A stretch of DNA of 64,000 nucleotides from Castellaniella sp. UBA6218 (GCA_002421865.1 DISE01000106.1:23726-87725); one strand, 5' to 3'. Shown: positions 41,097 to 51,385, counted from the first letter of the stretch. Numbers and translations are program-made. The notes: a model not told the origin generated them from the sequence alone.

Positions 41097-44000
41097 TGTT
41101 CTGGACCCTGATCCTCTGTGCGCTGCTGGCCCCGGAGCCCGCCCAGGCCGCACCGATCGTCGCGGCGATCGGCGCCATCGGTTCTGCGATAGCCGGCGCC
41201 TTCGGCCCGATCATGGCCACCAAGCTCGGGGCCTTCCTGGTAAAGACCGTCGCCTCGATGGTGTTTTCGAAACTGGCCGAGGCGCTGAGCCGGAAGAGCG
41301 CGCCGCGGCCGCCCGGCATCCAGACCGACATGACCACGTCCGGCGGGACTACCGTGCAGAAGTTCATCGTCGGCCGCTATGCCACCGGGGGCCAGCTGAT
41401 CGCGCCCCCGAACAGCTATGGCGATCCGGGGCATACCCCGCGCGCCTGGCTGATCTATCCGATCGCGCTGTCGGTCGTGCCGGGCTGCACGATGGAGCGG
41501 GTGATCGTCGATGACGAATACATGACCTGGGCGGGCGCGGCCGGGCCGAGCTGGGGCGTTCCCGCGACCGGCAACATGGCGGGCTTCGTCTGGGTCGATT
41601 ACGAGGACGGCAGCCAGACATCGGCGCATCCCGACCTGATCGCCAACTTCGGCACCGATCCGGACCGGCCCTGGCTTTCCGACATGGTCGGCCCGGGCAC
41701 CTGCTATGCCGTGCTGCGGTTCAAATACAACCGCGAGCGCTTCAACAGCCTGCCCGCGGTGCGCTTCGAGATGCTCGGCATCCCGCTCTATGATCCGCGC
41801 GCCGACAGCAGCGCCGGGGGATCGGGTCCGCAGCGCTGGTCGAACCGCAGCACCTGGACGCAGACCCAGAACCCGGTGGTGATCATCTACAACATCCTGC
41901 GCGGCATCGATGTCGGCGCCGGCATGATCTGGGGCGGCGAATGCGCGGCCGAGGATCTGCCGCTCGCCAACTGGTTCGCGGCGATGAACGAATGCGACCT
42001 TCCGGTCACCCGGGTGACCGGCGGGACGGAGCCGCAATTCCGCGCCGGTCTCGAGATCGCGCTGTCCGATGAACCCGCCGACGTCATCGAGGAGCTGAAG
42101 AAGTGCTGCTCGGGTTCGATGGTCGAGATCGGCGGGGTCTGGAAGATCCGGGTCGGGGCCCCGGCGCTGCCCTCCTACTACATCACCGACGACGACGTGA
42201 TCGTGAGCCGCGATCAGGAGTTCGACGAATTTCCCGGGATCGGCGCGACCGTCAACGGCATCACCGCGACCTATCCCGATCCGCAAAGCCTCTGGGAGAG
42301 CCATGAGGCCCCGCCGCGCTACAACCCCGCCTGGGAAGCCGCCGACGGCGGCCGGCGGCTGGTGGCCAACCTCGATCTGCCGGCCTGCCCATACCCGGCC
42401 CAGGTGCAGCGGCTGATGGCCTCTCTGGTCGCCGATCACCGGCGCTTCCGGGCCCACAAGCTGGCGCTGCCGCCCGAGGCGATGGAACTCGAGCCGCTGG
42501 AGACCATCGGCTGGACCTCGGCGCGCTACGGCTACGCGGCCAAGACCTTCGAGATCACCGCGCTGACCGACAGCCTGACCACCATCGTCCAGGGATTGTC
42601 CCTGCGCGAGCGCGATGCCGGCGACTATGACTGGTCGCCCTCGGACGAGCTGCCCTCCGATCCGGCGAAGACCGGCGTCACGCTGCCCGCGCCGCGCACG
42701 GTCCCGGGTTTCGCGGTGACTGCGGACATGATCCTCGACGGCAACGGCATCGGGCGCCGCCCGGCGATCCTGATCAGCTGGGATCCGGCACAGGCGATCG
42801 ACGCGCGCGGCATCCTCTGGGAGGCCCGGGTGGCGGGAACGCTGGGACCGAAGCTGTCCGGCAGCCTGAACGCGATCGAGGCGGGTCAGCTCCGGATCAC
42901 CGATGGCCTGCTGGCCGGCACCGATTACGAGGTCCGCGCCTGCCTGATCCTCGACCGGCCGGTGGTCTGGACCGCCTGGACGGCGGTCACCACGCCCGGC
43001 GTCTATATCACCGACCCGGATTTCGGGCCGGGCGGCGTGGCGGAGATGTTCCGGGCGGCCGGGCTGTCGACCCCGCGCCTCGTTGCGGCGCTGCCTCTGG
43101 CCGGCCCGACGCGCTTCGTCGGCGAGCTGGTGCTCTTGACCACCGATTTCAAGCTCTACCGCTGGACAGGGACCGCCTGGACCGCGGCGGTGCCGACCAC
43201 GGACCTGACCGGCCAGGTGGCCTCGTCCCAGCTGCTGATCGCGGATCTCTCGAACCTCTGCGAAAACCCCGGCTTCGAGCTTGGCTCCGCCGGCTGGGGC
43301 GCGGTCTCCGGGGGCCTCGGCTTCAGCCTGCCGAGCACGAACGCCCGCAGCGGCACCCGCTGCGCCGCCCGGATCTGGGCGGCCGGGCTCGCGGCCGATG
43401 CGAGCTATCGCAACAACCTGGTCTTCGACGTGGTGCCCGGCGCGGCCTACCGCCTCTCCGCCCATGTCAAGCGCGATGCCGGGGGCCTTTGCGCCTCCGT
43501 CGGCGTGCGGATGAGCTGGCTCGACGCCGGCAAGGCCGAAATCGCGGTGTCACAGACCGGCCTCACCCAGGCCGAGACCAGCACGGCGTACCTGCCGGTC
43601 AGCAACATCGTCACGGCGCCGGCCGGGGCGGTCTATGGCCGCGTGGAACTGGCGGTCACCGGCCATTCGGCGGGCAGCTTCTACTGGGACGATGTCTATT
43701 GCTACCGCGCCAATGGCGGTGAGCTGATCGTCGACGGCACGATCTTCGGTAACCACGTCGCCGCCAATACCCTGACCGCCGGTCTGCTCGCGGCCGGTGC
43801 GGTCAAGGCGCACAACATGGAGATCGACGAAAGCCTGACGATCAGCGCCGTGGATGCCGGCTTTGCGATGGGCAAGTCCTCTGCCACCGACATGAACTCG
43901 GACGGGCTCTACATGGGGCGGGCGGCGAAGGCGGACGGCAGCACCGGGTTCGGCTTCCTGATGGGCCGCCAGAACGGGGCCGGCATCCGCGAGTACATCC

Positions 44001-44944
44001 AGCACACCTCGGATGCCGGCCTGCGGATCATCAACGCCAAATTCGGCCTGCTGGCGGATGTCGCGGCGCCCGAACAATGGGTGACGTCGAACACGACCGT
44101 TGTTCTGCCCGTCGGCACCAAGACCCTGAGCCTGGCAATCCAGGGCGGCGGCGGTGGCGGCGGCGTCACCGCAGGGTTTGTCCAGACTGCCCCGCAGGCG
44201 GGCGGCACCACCACGGTCCAGCTCTACGACGGCGCCAGCTACACCGGTGTGCAATGGATTGCCGGCGGCGGCGCTGCGGGTCTGAACGGCAACTACCCTC
44301 CGACGGCCGGCGAAAGCTCGCCCCTCGGCTCCGGCGGCGGCGCCGGGTCCATGGTCCAGGAAGGCAACGGCGACAACGTCAGTTACTACGCTGTCAGCGC
44401 CGGCAATGGCTCCGGCTATGGCGCAGGCGGCGGCGGCGGCTACCAGGGCGGCAAGGGCGGCAAGAAGGGCGCGCTGGTCAACGTCCTGAACCACGACGTC
44501 TCGGCCCTGGCAAACCCGCGGCTGGTGATCACCGTCGGCGGTGGCGGCGGCCGCGGCGTCGATCCCGGCGCAGTCGGAGCCTATCCGCAGCGGTCGAACG
44601 GCGGCTTCGGGTCGCAGGGCCTGGTCCGGATCAACACCTCGGCCAGCCAGATCATCGACGCCGGCCCGGTGCCCTTCCGGCGCACCTTCCAGCAGAACGT
44701 CTCGCGGCCGGCGAACTACACCGGGGCCCTCGTTGCCGGCACCTTCAAGCCCGGCATCTGGATGCTGGACGAGACCTCGGGCAACTTCCTCGAGACGAAC
44801 CTGCAGCTCGACCACCTCGGATCGGCGGTTTCCTTGTGGAGCACATCCGCGGCGGTGGTCTTCGCCGAAAAGACCCCGGTCGTCACCTTCTCCTCCGGCA
44901 ATGCCCGCACCATCCGGTGCCTCTACTTCCCGTTGCAGGTGTAA
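41093..44944 (+). CDS. tail tip/host specificity protein (lambda J/GTA gp15-like)
   Basis: The 1283-residue protein begins with hydrophobic segments (LILCALLAPEPAQAAPIVAAIGAIGSAI). A tip core follows, with IYNILRGIDVGAGMIWGGE and ITDDDVIVSRDQEFDEFPGIGATVNGITATYPDP, the central tip motif. Later come a carbohydrate-binding-like region (NLCENPGFELGSAGWG, near residues 720-860) and a glycine-rich region (about 1015-1180), which often forms receptor-facing spikes. It should sit at the tail end and help choose the host. Confidence 0.9.
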   Translation: MMFWTLILCALLAPEPAQAAPIVAAIGAIGSAIAGAFGPIMATKLGAFLVKTVASMVFSKLAEALSRKSAPRPPGIQTDMTTSGGTTVQKFIVGRYATGGQLIAPPNSYGDPGHTPRAWLIYPIALSVVPGCTMERVIVDDEYMTWAGAAGPSWGVPATGNMAGFVWVDYEDGSQTSAHPDLIANFGTDPDRPWLSDMVGPGTCYAVLRFKYNRERFNSLPAVRFEMLGIPLYDPRADSSAGGSGPQRWSNRSTWTQTQNPVVIIYNILRGIDVGAGMIWGGECAAEDLPLANWFAAMNECDLPVTRVTGGTEPQFRAGLEIALSDEPADVIEELKKCCSGSMVEIGGVWKIRVGAPALPSYYITDDDVIVSRDQEFDEFPGIGATVNGITATYPDPQSLWESHEAPPRYNPAWEAADGGRRLVANLDLPACPYPAQVQRLMASLVADHRRFRAHKLALPPEAMELEPLETIGWTSARYGYAAKTFEITALTDSLTTIVQGLSLRERDAGDYDWSPSDELPSDPAKTGVTLPAPRTVPGFAVTADMILDGNGIGRRPAILISWDPAQAIDARGILWEARVAGTLGPKLSGSLNAIEAGQLRITDGLLAGTDYEVRACLILDRPVVWTAWTAVTTPGVYITDPDFGPGGVAEMFRAAGLSTPRLVAALPLAGPTRFVGELVLLTTDFKLYRWTGTAWTAAVPTTDLTGQVASSQLLIADLSNLCENPGFELGSAGWGAVSGGLGFSLPSTNARSGTRCAARIWAAGLAADASYRNNLVFDVVPGAAYRLSAHVKRDAGGLCASVGVRMSWLDAGKAEIAVSQTGLTQAETSTAYLPVSNIVTAPAGAVYGRVELAVTGHSAGSFYWDDVYCYRANGGELIVDGTIFGNHVAANTLTAGLLAAGAVKAHNMEIDESLTISAVDAGFAMGKSSATDMNSDGLYMGRAAKADGSTGFGFLMGRQNGAGIREYIQHTSDAGLRIINAKFGLLADVAAPEQWVTSNTTVVLPVGTKTLSLAIQGGGGGGGVTAGFVQTAPQAGGTTTVQLYDGASYTGVQWIAGGGAAGLNGNYPPTAGESSPLGSGGGAGSMVQEGNGDNVSYYAVSAGNGSGYGAGGGGGYQGGKGGKKGALVNVLNHDVSALANPRLVITVGGGGGRGVDPGAVGAYPQRSNGGFGSQGLVRINTSASQIIDAGPVPFRRTFQQNVSRPANYTGALVAGTFKPGIWMLDETSGNFLETNLQLDHLGSAVSLWSTSAAVVFAEKTPVVTFSSGNARTIRCLYFPLQV

Positions 44945-44947
44945 GCC

Positions 44948-45502
44948 ATGTTCGTTTTCCACGATGCCCAGATGAATGTCCTGAGCCTCGCCTATGGCGA
45001 CCCGGAGATGATCCCGGCCGACGCCGGACCCTACATCGAGATGCCGGATCAGGAGTTTCAGACGCTTCTCGGCCTGAAGATCATCGACAACCAGGTGGTG
45101 CGCGACACGGGCGATGCGAGCTACCAGGACAGCCTGCGCCGGAGGATCGACATCGAGCGCGACCGGCGCATGAAGGCCGGGTTCCTCTTCGGCGGCGTCG
45201 CCTACGACTTCGACGACGCCTCCAAGGCCCGGATCACCGGCATGGCCACGCTGGCCGGCTTTGCCATGGGACAGGGCGCCCAGGCCGGCAACTACCACTG
45301 GCACGGCGGCACCGATCCCTTCGTCTGGATCGCCTCGGACAACAGCTTCGTGCCGATGGATGCCCCGACCTGCTTTGCCTTCGGACAGGCGGCCGCGGCG
45401 CATGAGATCGCCTTCATCTTCGCGGCCCGGCTGCTCAAGGACATGGTGCCGGTCCCGGAGAACTTCACCGACCCGCTCTACTGGCCGGGAGGGGTGTCAT
45501 GA
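44948..45502 (+). CDS. DUF4376-like tail protein
   Basis: The 184-residue protein has the DUF4376 core: SLRRRIDIERDRRMKAGFLFGGVAYDFDDASKARITGMATLA and YHWHGGTDPFVWIASDN. Such domains occur in tail fibre or assembly proteins. It lies between the tip and fibre genes. Confidence 0.82.
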   Translation: MFVFHDAQMNVLSLAYGDPEMIPADAGPYIEMPDQEFQTLLGLKIIDNQVVRDTGDASYQDSLRRRIDIERDRRMKAGFLFGGVAYDFDDASKARITGMATLAGFAMGQGAQAGNYHWHGGTDPFVWIASDNSFVPMDAPTCFAFGQAAAAHEIAFIFAARLLKDMVPVPENFTDPLYWPGGVS

Positions 45503-45837
45503 TCCGCAAGCTGCGCGAGCTCTGGAGGGCAATCCTGACACCGTCCCCGGCCGACGAGCCAGCCTACGACCGGCTGGTGATCTCGGCCGCGCACGCGGTC
45601 CTTGGCGCCGCGCTCGCCGTGCTCTTCGCGCCCCTGACGGTCGCCGCCGCCATCCTGCGCCCCGTCCTCTACTGGCTCCTGAAGGAACGCCGGGACCTCC
45701 GCCTTGGCGGCAGCTTCCGCGACAGCCTCTGGGACACCGCCGCCGTCACCCTCGGCCTTGGCTACGGCACCCCCTGGTGGCCCTTCGCCGCCCTCGTCCT
45801 CGCCCTTGCAACCGCCCTCGATCGGAAAGGCACCTGA
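45499..45837 (+). CDS. small phage membrane protein
   Basis: This 112-residue product overlaps the previous gene by 4 bp. It has two to three hydrophobic segments (AAHAVLGAALAVLFAPLTVAAAIL, WWPFAALVLALATAL). A comparable gene follows the tip protein in other Rhodobacteraceae phages. A second holin-type role is possible but not shown. Confidence 0.65.
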   Translation: MIRKLRELWRAILTPSPADEPAYDRLVISAAHAVLGAALAVLFAPLTVAAAILRPVLYWLLKERRDLRLGGSFRDSLWDTAAVTLGLGYGTPWWPFAALVLALATALDRKGT

Positions 45838-45838
45838 C

Positions 45839-46267
45839 ATGCCCCTCGTCACCACACTCCTCACCGGACCGGTGCTGCTGCCCTCGGGCGCGGCACCCTC
45901 CGGCGGCTTCCTGCGCTTCGTCATGGACACCTATGACACCGACGGCGGCCAGATCGTCGCACCGGCCTCGGTGCGTGTCGATATCGGCGCCGGCGGCCAG
46001 TTCCAGGCCGCGCTCTGGCCGAACTCCCGCGGCTCGCGCGGCTCGCGCTACGGCGTCCTGCTTGGCCTGCTTGCGGCGAACAACACACCGGTCGAGGTGA
46101 GCCTCGGCAGCATCTCGGTGCCGGAAAGCCTGGCCTCTATCGAGCTCGAGGATCTGCTCGGCATACCGGTGCTGCCCGGCTATTCGGCCACGGTCGTGCT
46201 CACCCAGGCCCAGTACGACGCGCTGCCGGCGCCCGATCCCAATACCCTTTACCTGATCGAAGGCTGA
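45839..46267 (+). CDS. short tail fibre-associated protein
   Basis: The 142-residue product starts MPLVTTLLTGPVLLPSGAAPSGG. It ends YDALPAPDPNTLYLIEG, the type of C-terminal motif seen in phage fibre and tail-tip proteins. It lies 5 bp before the large fibre gene and is strand-rich. Confidence 0.7.
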   Translation: MPLVTTLLTGPVLLPSGAAPSGGFLRFVMDTYDTDGGQIVAPASVRVDIGAGGQFQAALWPNSRGSRGSRYGVLLGLLAANNTPVEVSLGSISVPESLASIELEDLLGIPVLPGYSATVVLTQAQYDALPAPDPNTLYLIEG

Positions 46268-46272
46268 TCCCC

Positions 46273-49200
46273 ATGTTCGGACGTTTTACCCGCGCCTATG
46301 CCGGCACCAAGCGCCTCGGCCGCATCCAGCAGGGCGCTGCCCCGATCTGGGCGGCCGGTCAGCAGACCACTCCCGTGACCCCGGTCCAGCGGAGCCCGGT
46401 GCCCTACCTCAAGATCGTCGCCGGCGAGGCCTTCAGCTATAATCTCGGCCAGCATTTCAGCGACTGGCATTCCATGGCCATGGCGCCGGGGTCGCCCGCG
46501 CTGCAGGGCGGCGTGGCGCTGTCGCCCGATGGCTGGATCAGTGCCGCCGTCACACCGGCCGCCGCGCCGGCGATGAACAATTTCCCGATCATCCGGCTGA
46601 CCAACGCCAGTTCGGGCCTGACACTCGATGTGATGCTGATGGTCTCGGTGGCGGAAAAGCCGGCCTATTACGGCGCCCCGACGCTGACCCGGATCGACGC
46701 CAATACGGTGCGGGTGACCCGGCCGGCGGCGCCGGCCAACACCCCGCCGATCACGTCGATCGATATCCTGCACGGCTCGACCTTGCCGCTGGATCCGGCG
46801 ACCGGCGTGACCATGTTCAACGTCTTCCTCGCCGGCGCGATGACCAAGGACATCACGCTGCCCGACACCGTCGCCCATCATGTGACGCTCCGCGGCAAGA
46901 TCGCCTGGGGCGACGGCACCAACCTGACGCCCGACGGCGCCACCGGCGGCTGGTCGCCGAACACCGCCACCATCGCTGCCACGCCGACGAACTCGGCCCC
47001 GGCGATCATCACCGAAGGCACGATCAGCCCGGCCACGGGGCCCACCGGCACCGAATTCACGCTGACCCCGCCGACAGCTTCGGGCACACCGGCACCGAAT
47101 GTCGGCCTTCAGTCGCTGACGCAGGCAGGAGCCGATGTCCTGGGACAGGTGGCGGCCGGCAAGTTCACCAGCACCGCGCCCGGCGCCCTTGTCGCCACAT
47201 GGCTGGTCTCGAACGGCGTGGCGCCGGATGCGACATCGACGGCCTCGGCGTCGATCGCTTCGATCCTCACCGAACCCGGACAAATGGGTCAGGCCACGGC
47301 CGAGGTGATTTCCGCGTCGCAGATCGACGTGACCCTGGCGCCCGATCCGCAGAATGGCGGTGCGACGATCACCTCGCGCGACCTGCGCTACTCGCTCGAC
47401 CAGGTCAACTGGACTTTGCTGTCGGGATTGGTAGCCAACGAGAAGCGGTCGATTTCGACGCTCAGTTCGTCAACCGTCTATTATTTCGAAAGCCGGGCCA
47501 TCAACAGCGTCGGTCCGGGCGCCTGGTCGCCCGTCCGGAGTGCGATGACCAACGCGGCCGCGGGCACCGTGTACCGCTTCGGCCAGTTCACCGCCGTCGG
47601 CGCGGCCGGGGTCAGCATTGCCGCCCCGGACGGCACCTATGGCCAGTTCACGGTCTCGGCCGGCAAGATCAGCCCTGCGGTTTCGCCGCTGACGGTCGGG
47701 ACCATCTCGATCGTCGGGATCAACATCGAAGTCGTGGCGGGCGAGGTCAGCGTCGGGACGCTGGCGGAGTTCACCGCGGCCCGTTCGGCGCTCGGCACGA
47801 CCGGCGGCCGCACGATCCGGTTCAGATCGGGAAGCTATGCCATCGGGCTGGGCTATATCCTCGCCTCGGCCGCCTATGCATCGCGTGTCAGGATCACCGC
47901 CGAGGCGGGCGCGGTCTTTGTCGGCAATGCCGTCCTCGACAGCCCGTCGAACGTGACGGTCGACAACCTCGACATCCACTGCACCACCCCGACCGGGACT
48001 GCCTATGTCCTCCGCCTTGCCGGGGCCTGCGACGGCTGCATCGTCGAGGACAACTATCTGCACGGCGTGACCCGCGATCCGCTCGGCGACTTCTCGGTCT
48101 GGCAATCCTACCAGAACCCGGATCAGGGCATCCTGGCGGATCAGAAGGGTGGCATCTACCTGAAGAACTGCATCATCCGCCGCAACTGGATCGAGCATGT
48201 CGATGAGGGCATCGTCACCTATTACGGTGGCGACGGGCCGTACATCGTTGAAGACAACATGATCGGCTACACCTATTCCGACGCGATCAAATACGTCATC
48301 TCGACCACGGCAGCCCTGTCCGCCCCCAAGAAGTGGAACCGCAACCAGTGGTACATGATGATGGGGCGGCAGGACGACGAAGGCCCGACGCCCGGGACGG
48401 GGGTGATCGCGCCCGGCAACGGCCCGCACTCCGACTTCCATCAATTGGTCCGCTCCGCCGCCTCGGACGGGGCCTATGTCGATAACGTCGAGATCTGCCA
48501 GAACATCTGGGTGCTGACATCCTACAGCCGTGCGCAGAACATCCAGGGCATCGTGTCCTTCGCGGATGGTGGAAACCGCCCGACCTATCGGAATGCCAGG
48601 ATCACCGGCAACTTCTCGCAGTCGGACTCGGTGCATGCCGTCAGCCTCAAGATGGACGGGGGCATCCTGGCGCACAACACGCTGATCCGCACGCTGGCTC
48701 CGAAGCTTCCGGCCCCGCTTGGCAAGGGAACCTTGAAGGTTCGTTTCTATCTCGAGATACCGGCAGGCGCCGTGAAGCCGAAGCTTATCCGCAACGTCTG
48801 CGACTGGGCACCGCAGCTTTATGGCGCCCAGGCCGCAGTCGACGAGTACGACAACATCTATCTCGGCGATGCCGGCGCCACGATCCCCTACGCCACCGCT
48901 TTCGCCAATGGTGGTGTCGAAGCGGCAAACTGGACCCAGACCCTCGCCAATTACACCCTGAAGGCCGGCGGGCCGCTGGATCTGCCCTTCGGCCGCGGCG
49001 CCTTCGGATCGGCGATCGGCACCTACGGTCCGAACACGCGCAACCCTGCGGGCTGGAGCTATGATGCCCGGCTGGAGGAGGTCGCCCCGCAGCTGGCGCC
49101 GCCGCCGGTGACGGCGATGATCATGGGGCAGTCGGAGCCGGAGTACCTGCTCGACAACTCCGGATACAGCCTGATCCCGCAGCCAGTGCCCGGCAACGAC

Positions 49201-51192
49201 AACCTGGTAGTCATCACCCAGTCCGGCAGCCTGACCCCACCGGTGCGGACCTCGGTCAACCCGACCACGGTCGCGGCCGGTCAGGTCAACGTGACGATGG
49301 CCAGCCTGTCGGCCTTCCTCAACTTCGTACGACCGGGCTACAAGTTCGTCGTCGGCGACGGCTGCGTGTCCGGCACCTCGCGCTACAGCCTGATGAATGA
49401 TCAGGACACCGGTCGCTACTTCAGCGATTTCGCGGCCGTCCATGCCGTCATCGAGGCCGAGTTCGGCACGGTGAAGAACTTCATCGAGTGCTGGTACAAC
49501 TCGGACGCCCAGCCGGTGCTGACCTTCAAGAAAAGCTTCTGGGCCTTCTACTTCGGCCAGAAGTCGGACGGCACGCTTTACACTCTCGGCAATCCGATCG
49601 GTGAAGGCTTCAATCCCGCGGCCATCGCCCATCACTGCCTGTTCGATGCCTTCGCAACCCCTGGAACCAAGGGCCGTGGCCTCTTCCCCTTCGGGGGCGG
49701 CGATATCAACTGGCACATGATCTCACCGATGCCGTTCCATAACGCACCGGTCTCCCCGGCGCCGGAAGCCACGCAGTTCTATCAGGGGCAACGGAACTCG
49801 GAGCCGACCCGCGCGATCATCGACGGTCTGACCGCCGAGCCCAATGCCCAGGCGCTGAACCTGAAGGTCGGACCTTCCGCCCATCTCTGCGACTTCGGCG
49901 GCGGCATCCACCCGGTCCTCAACAGCCCCGACGGTCAGATCCTGATGTCCTGGCCATTTGCGATCGCCCTGTTGCGGGCCTCGGGGATGACTATCGGAGA
50001 GCCGAGCATCGTCGGCGTGGAGGGACCCACCGACGGCAGCTATCTCGATGTCGTGGTCGATCTGCCGAACGGCGGCACCCTGACAACGCTGCGACTGGTG
50101 CGCCAGCAGGCGATGCCCGCTGCGCCGTCGCCGCACCAGCAACAGGTGACCGGCTTCGAGCTGGCCCGTACCGGTGGAACCCGGCCGGTCTTCAAGACGA
50201 CCGAGACGGCCTATCCGGCGCAGTTTCGCGGGACCGTCACGATCTCTGATCCCGGATCCGGGTCGCCGCGGCGCGGCAGGGCACGGATCGTCCCGGAACA
50301 GCCCTTCGTCTATGGCGATGAGTTCGGCGGGTACCTCAAAGGACAGGCGACCGCGGTGCTGTCGGACCCACGCGATGTGGCCAACCAGCTCTACAAGGAC
50401 ATGCTCGTCGAGCACATCCCGGCCTTCTATGACCCCGCCGCGCTCTATCCGTTCGAGGGCATCGCCGTGAAACCCTACCAGGCCAACATTCCGGTACCGC
50501 TGCCGGTCCCGGCGTTCACGCCGAAATCGGCGGGCTTCAACGGCACAACCTCAAGGCTGTCTTCCACGACCCTGAGCGTTCCGGCGGCCAACGAGCTCGT
50601 TGCTGCTGGCTGGCTCTATATGCCGGTCTGGGGATCGGCGCAGTCCCTGCTGCAAACCCGGATCGGGACCGGCATCAACCTGAACATCCTGACCTCCTCC
50701 GGAGGCCGGTTGCAGGTGGTGCTGAGCGGTGTGGCGACCTTCGCCACCCCGACCAGCACCTTCCAGGCCGGGCGCTGGCACCACTTTGCCCTCTCGGTGC
50801 GGGGCGGGTCCTCGCCCCGCTACCAGCTCTGCGTGGATGGTGGTGCGCCCATCGGCGGGACGCCGGTTCCGACCGATGTCACCCTGACGATGAACGGTCA
50901 GAACATCACGCGGGTGGGCCTCGGGTACAACCTGTCGAGCGGCTACTTCCCCGGCTCGTTGGGGCATTGGCTGCTCGACCTCCAGGCCAGCGTGGATCTC
51001 GCCGATCCGACCGTGCGCGCCAAGTTCTTCAACGGCAAGGTGCCGGCGGACCTTGGTGCAAATGGTGAGCTGCTCCTCGGCCGAGCCCCACAGTTCTACC
51101 TCTCGGGCGGAGCCGGGATGACCAACTTCGGCACCGGCGGCGCGCTGACCCCCGTCGACCTCGCCGAAGGCGCATCCCCGGCGCTGCCGTGA
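46273..51192 (+). CDS. large multi-domain tail fibre with beta-helix and esterase-like domains
   Basis: The product is 1639 residues. I read an N-terminal adaptor and Ig-like repeats (about 1-330), a fibronectin type III domain (about 335-425) and a right-handed beta-helix (about 510-810, with VTVDNLDIHC, CIVEDNYLHGV, CIIRRNWIEHV). An SGNH-like hydrolase domain follows (about 945-1240, MIMGQSEPEYL and GGGIHPVLN), then a LamG/concanavalin-type domain (about 1420-1590). This would bind and perhaps de-esterify a host surface polysaccharide. It is the likely receptor-binding protein. Domain edges are estimates. Confidence 0.85.
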   Translation: MFGRFTRAYAGTKRLGRIQQGAAPIWAAGQQTTPVTPVQRSPVPYLKIVAGEAFSYNLGQHFSDWHSMAMAPGSPALQGGVALSPDGWISAAVTPAAAPAMNNFPIIRLTNASSGLTLDVMLMVSVAEKPAYYGAPTLTRIDANTVRVTRPAAPANTPPITSIDILHGSTLPLDPATGVTMFNVFLAGAMTKDITLPDTVAHHVTLRGKIAWGDGTNLTPDGATGGWSPNTATIAATPTNSAPAIITEGTISPATGPTGTEFTLTPPTASGTPAPNVGLQSLTQAGADVLGQVAAGKFTSTAPGALVATWLVSNGVAPDATSTASASIASILTEPGQMGQATAEVISASQIDVTLAPDPQNGGATITSRDLRYSLDQVNWTLLSGLVANEKRSISTLSSSTVYYFESRAINSVGPGAWSPVRSAMTNAAAGTVYRFGQFTAVGAAGVSIAAPDGTYGQFTVSAGKISPAVSPLTVGTISIVGINIEVVAGEVSVGTLAEFTAARSALGTTGGRTIRFRSGSYAIGLGYILASAAYASRVRITAEAGAVFVGNAVLDSPSNVTVDNLDIHCTTPTGTAYVLRLAGACDGCIVEDNYLHGVTRDPLGDFSVWQSYQNPDQGILADQKGGIYLKNCIIRRNWIEHVDEGIVTYYGGDGPYIVEDNMIGYTYSDAIKYVISTTAALSAPKKWNRNQWYMMMGRQDDEGPTPGTGVIAPGNGPHSDFHQLVRSAASDGAYVDNVEICQNIWVLTSYSRAQNIQGIVSFADGGNRPTYRNARITGNFSQSDSVHAVSLKMDGGILAHNTLIRTLAPKLPAPLGKGTLKVRFYLEIPAGAVKPKLIRNVCDWAPQLYGAQAAVDEYDNIYLGDAGATIPYATAFANGGVEAANWTQTLANYTLKAGGPLDLPFGRGAFGSAIGTYGPNTRNPAGWSYDARLEEVAPQLAPPPVTAMIMGQSEPEYLLDNSGYSLIPQPVPGNDNLVVITQSGSLTPPVRTSVNPTTVAAGQVNVTMASLSAFLNFVRPGYKFVVGDGCVSGTSRYSLMNDQDTGRYFSDFAAVHAVIEAEFGTVKNFIECWYNSDAQPVLTFKKSFWAFYFGQKSDGTLYTLGNPIGEGFNPAAIAHHCLFDAFATPGTKGRGLFPFGGGDINWHMISPMPFHNAPVSPAPEATQFYQGQRNSEPTRAIIDGLTAEPNAQALNLKVGPSAHLCDFGGGIHPVLNSPDGQILMSWPFAIALLRASGMTIGEPSIVGVEGPTDGSYLDVVVDLPNGGTLTTLRLVRQQAMPAAPSPHQQQVTGFELARTGGTRPVFKTTETAYPAQFRGTVTISDPGSGSPRRGRARIVPEQPFVYGDEFGGYLKGQATAVLSDPRDVANQLYKDMLVEHIPAFYDPAALYPFEGIAVKPYQANIPVPLPVPAFTPKSAGFNGTTSRLSSTTLSVPAANELVAAGWLYMPVWGSAQSLLQTRIGTGINLNILTSSGGRLQVVLSGVATFATPTSTFQAGRWHHFALSVRGGSSPRYQLCVDGGAPIGGTPVPTDVTLTMNGQNITRVGLGYNLSSGYFPGSLGHWLLDLQASVDLADPTVRAKFFNGKVPADLGANGELLLGRAPQFYLSGGAGMTNFGTGGALTPVDLAEGASPALP

Positions 51193-51204
51193 CCTGAAAC
51201 GACC

Positions 51205-51231
51205 CCGGCCCCTGATCATGTCAGGGGCCGG
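51205..51231 (+). terminator. hairpin terminator after the fibre gene
   Basis: CCGGCCCCTGA (51205-51215) pairs perfectly with TCAGGGGCCGG (51221-51231) across a 5-nt loop. It likely ends the late operon. No gene is visible between here and 51385. Confidence 0.75.
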
Positions 51232-51385
51232 ATCCTACTGAAGCTCTTTGAGTTCGCTCAGGGGGCCGGGGAGCGCGCCAACGCCCCCCGACACGGGGCC
51301 CGAGTTCCACAGCCCCCGCCGACCAGACAAAGCTTTTGGCCGCCACCTCCCCTCGAGGGACCGGCATAGAGGCATGATTCTACCA

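Noticed and set aside
40946..43465. An 839-codon minus-strand open frame opposite the tip gene
   Set aside because: It is antisense to the J-like tip protein, has no ribosome site and shows the composition of a shadow frame.
44077..45405. A 442-codon plus frame rich in Arg/Gly overlapping the tip protein's glycine-rich region
   Set aside because: It arises from GC-rich glycine codons in another frame. The true frames are the tip protein and the DUF4376-like gene.
47470..49716. A 748-codon minus-strand open frame opposite the fibre gene
   Set aside because: It is in antisense register to a clear fibre gene and lacks any recognisable domain.
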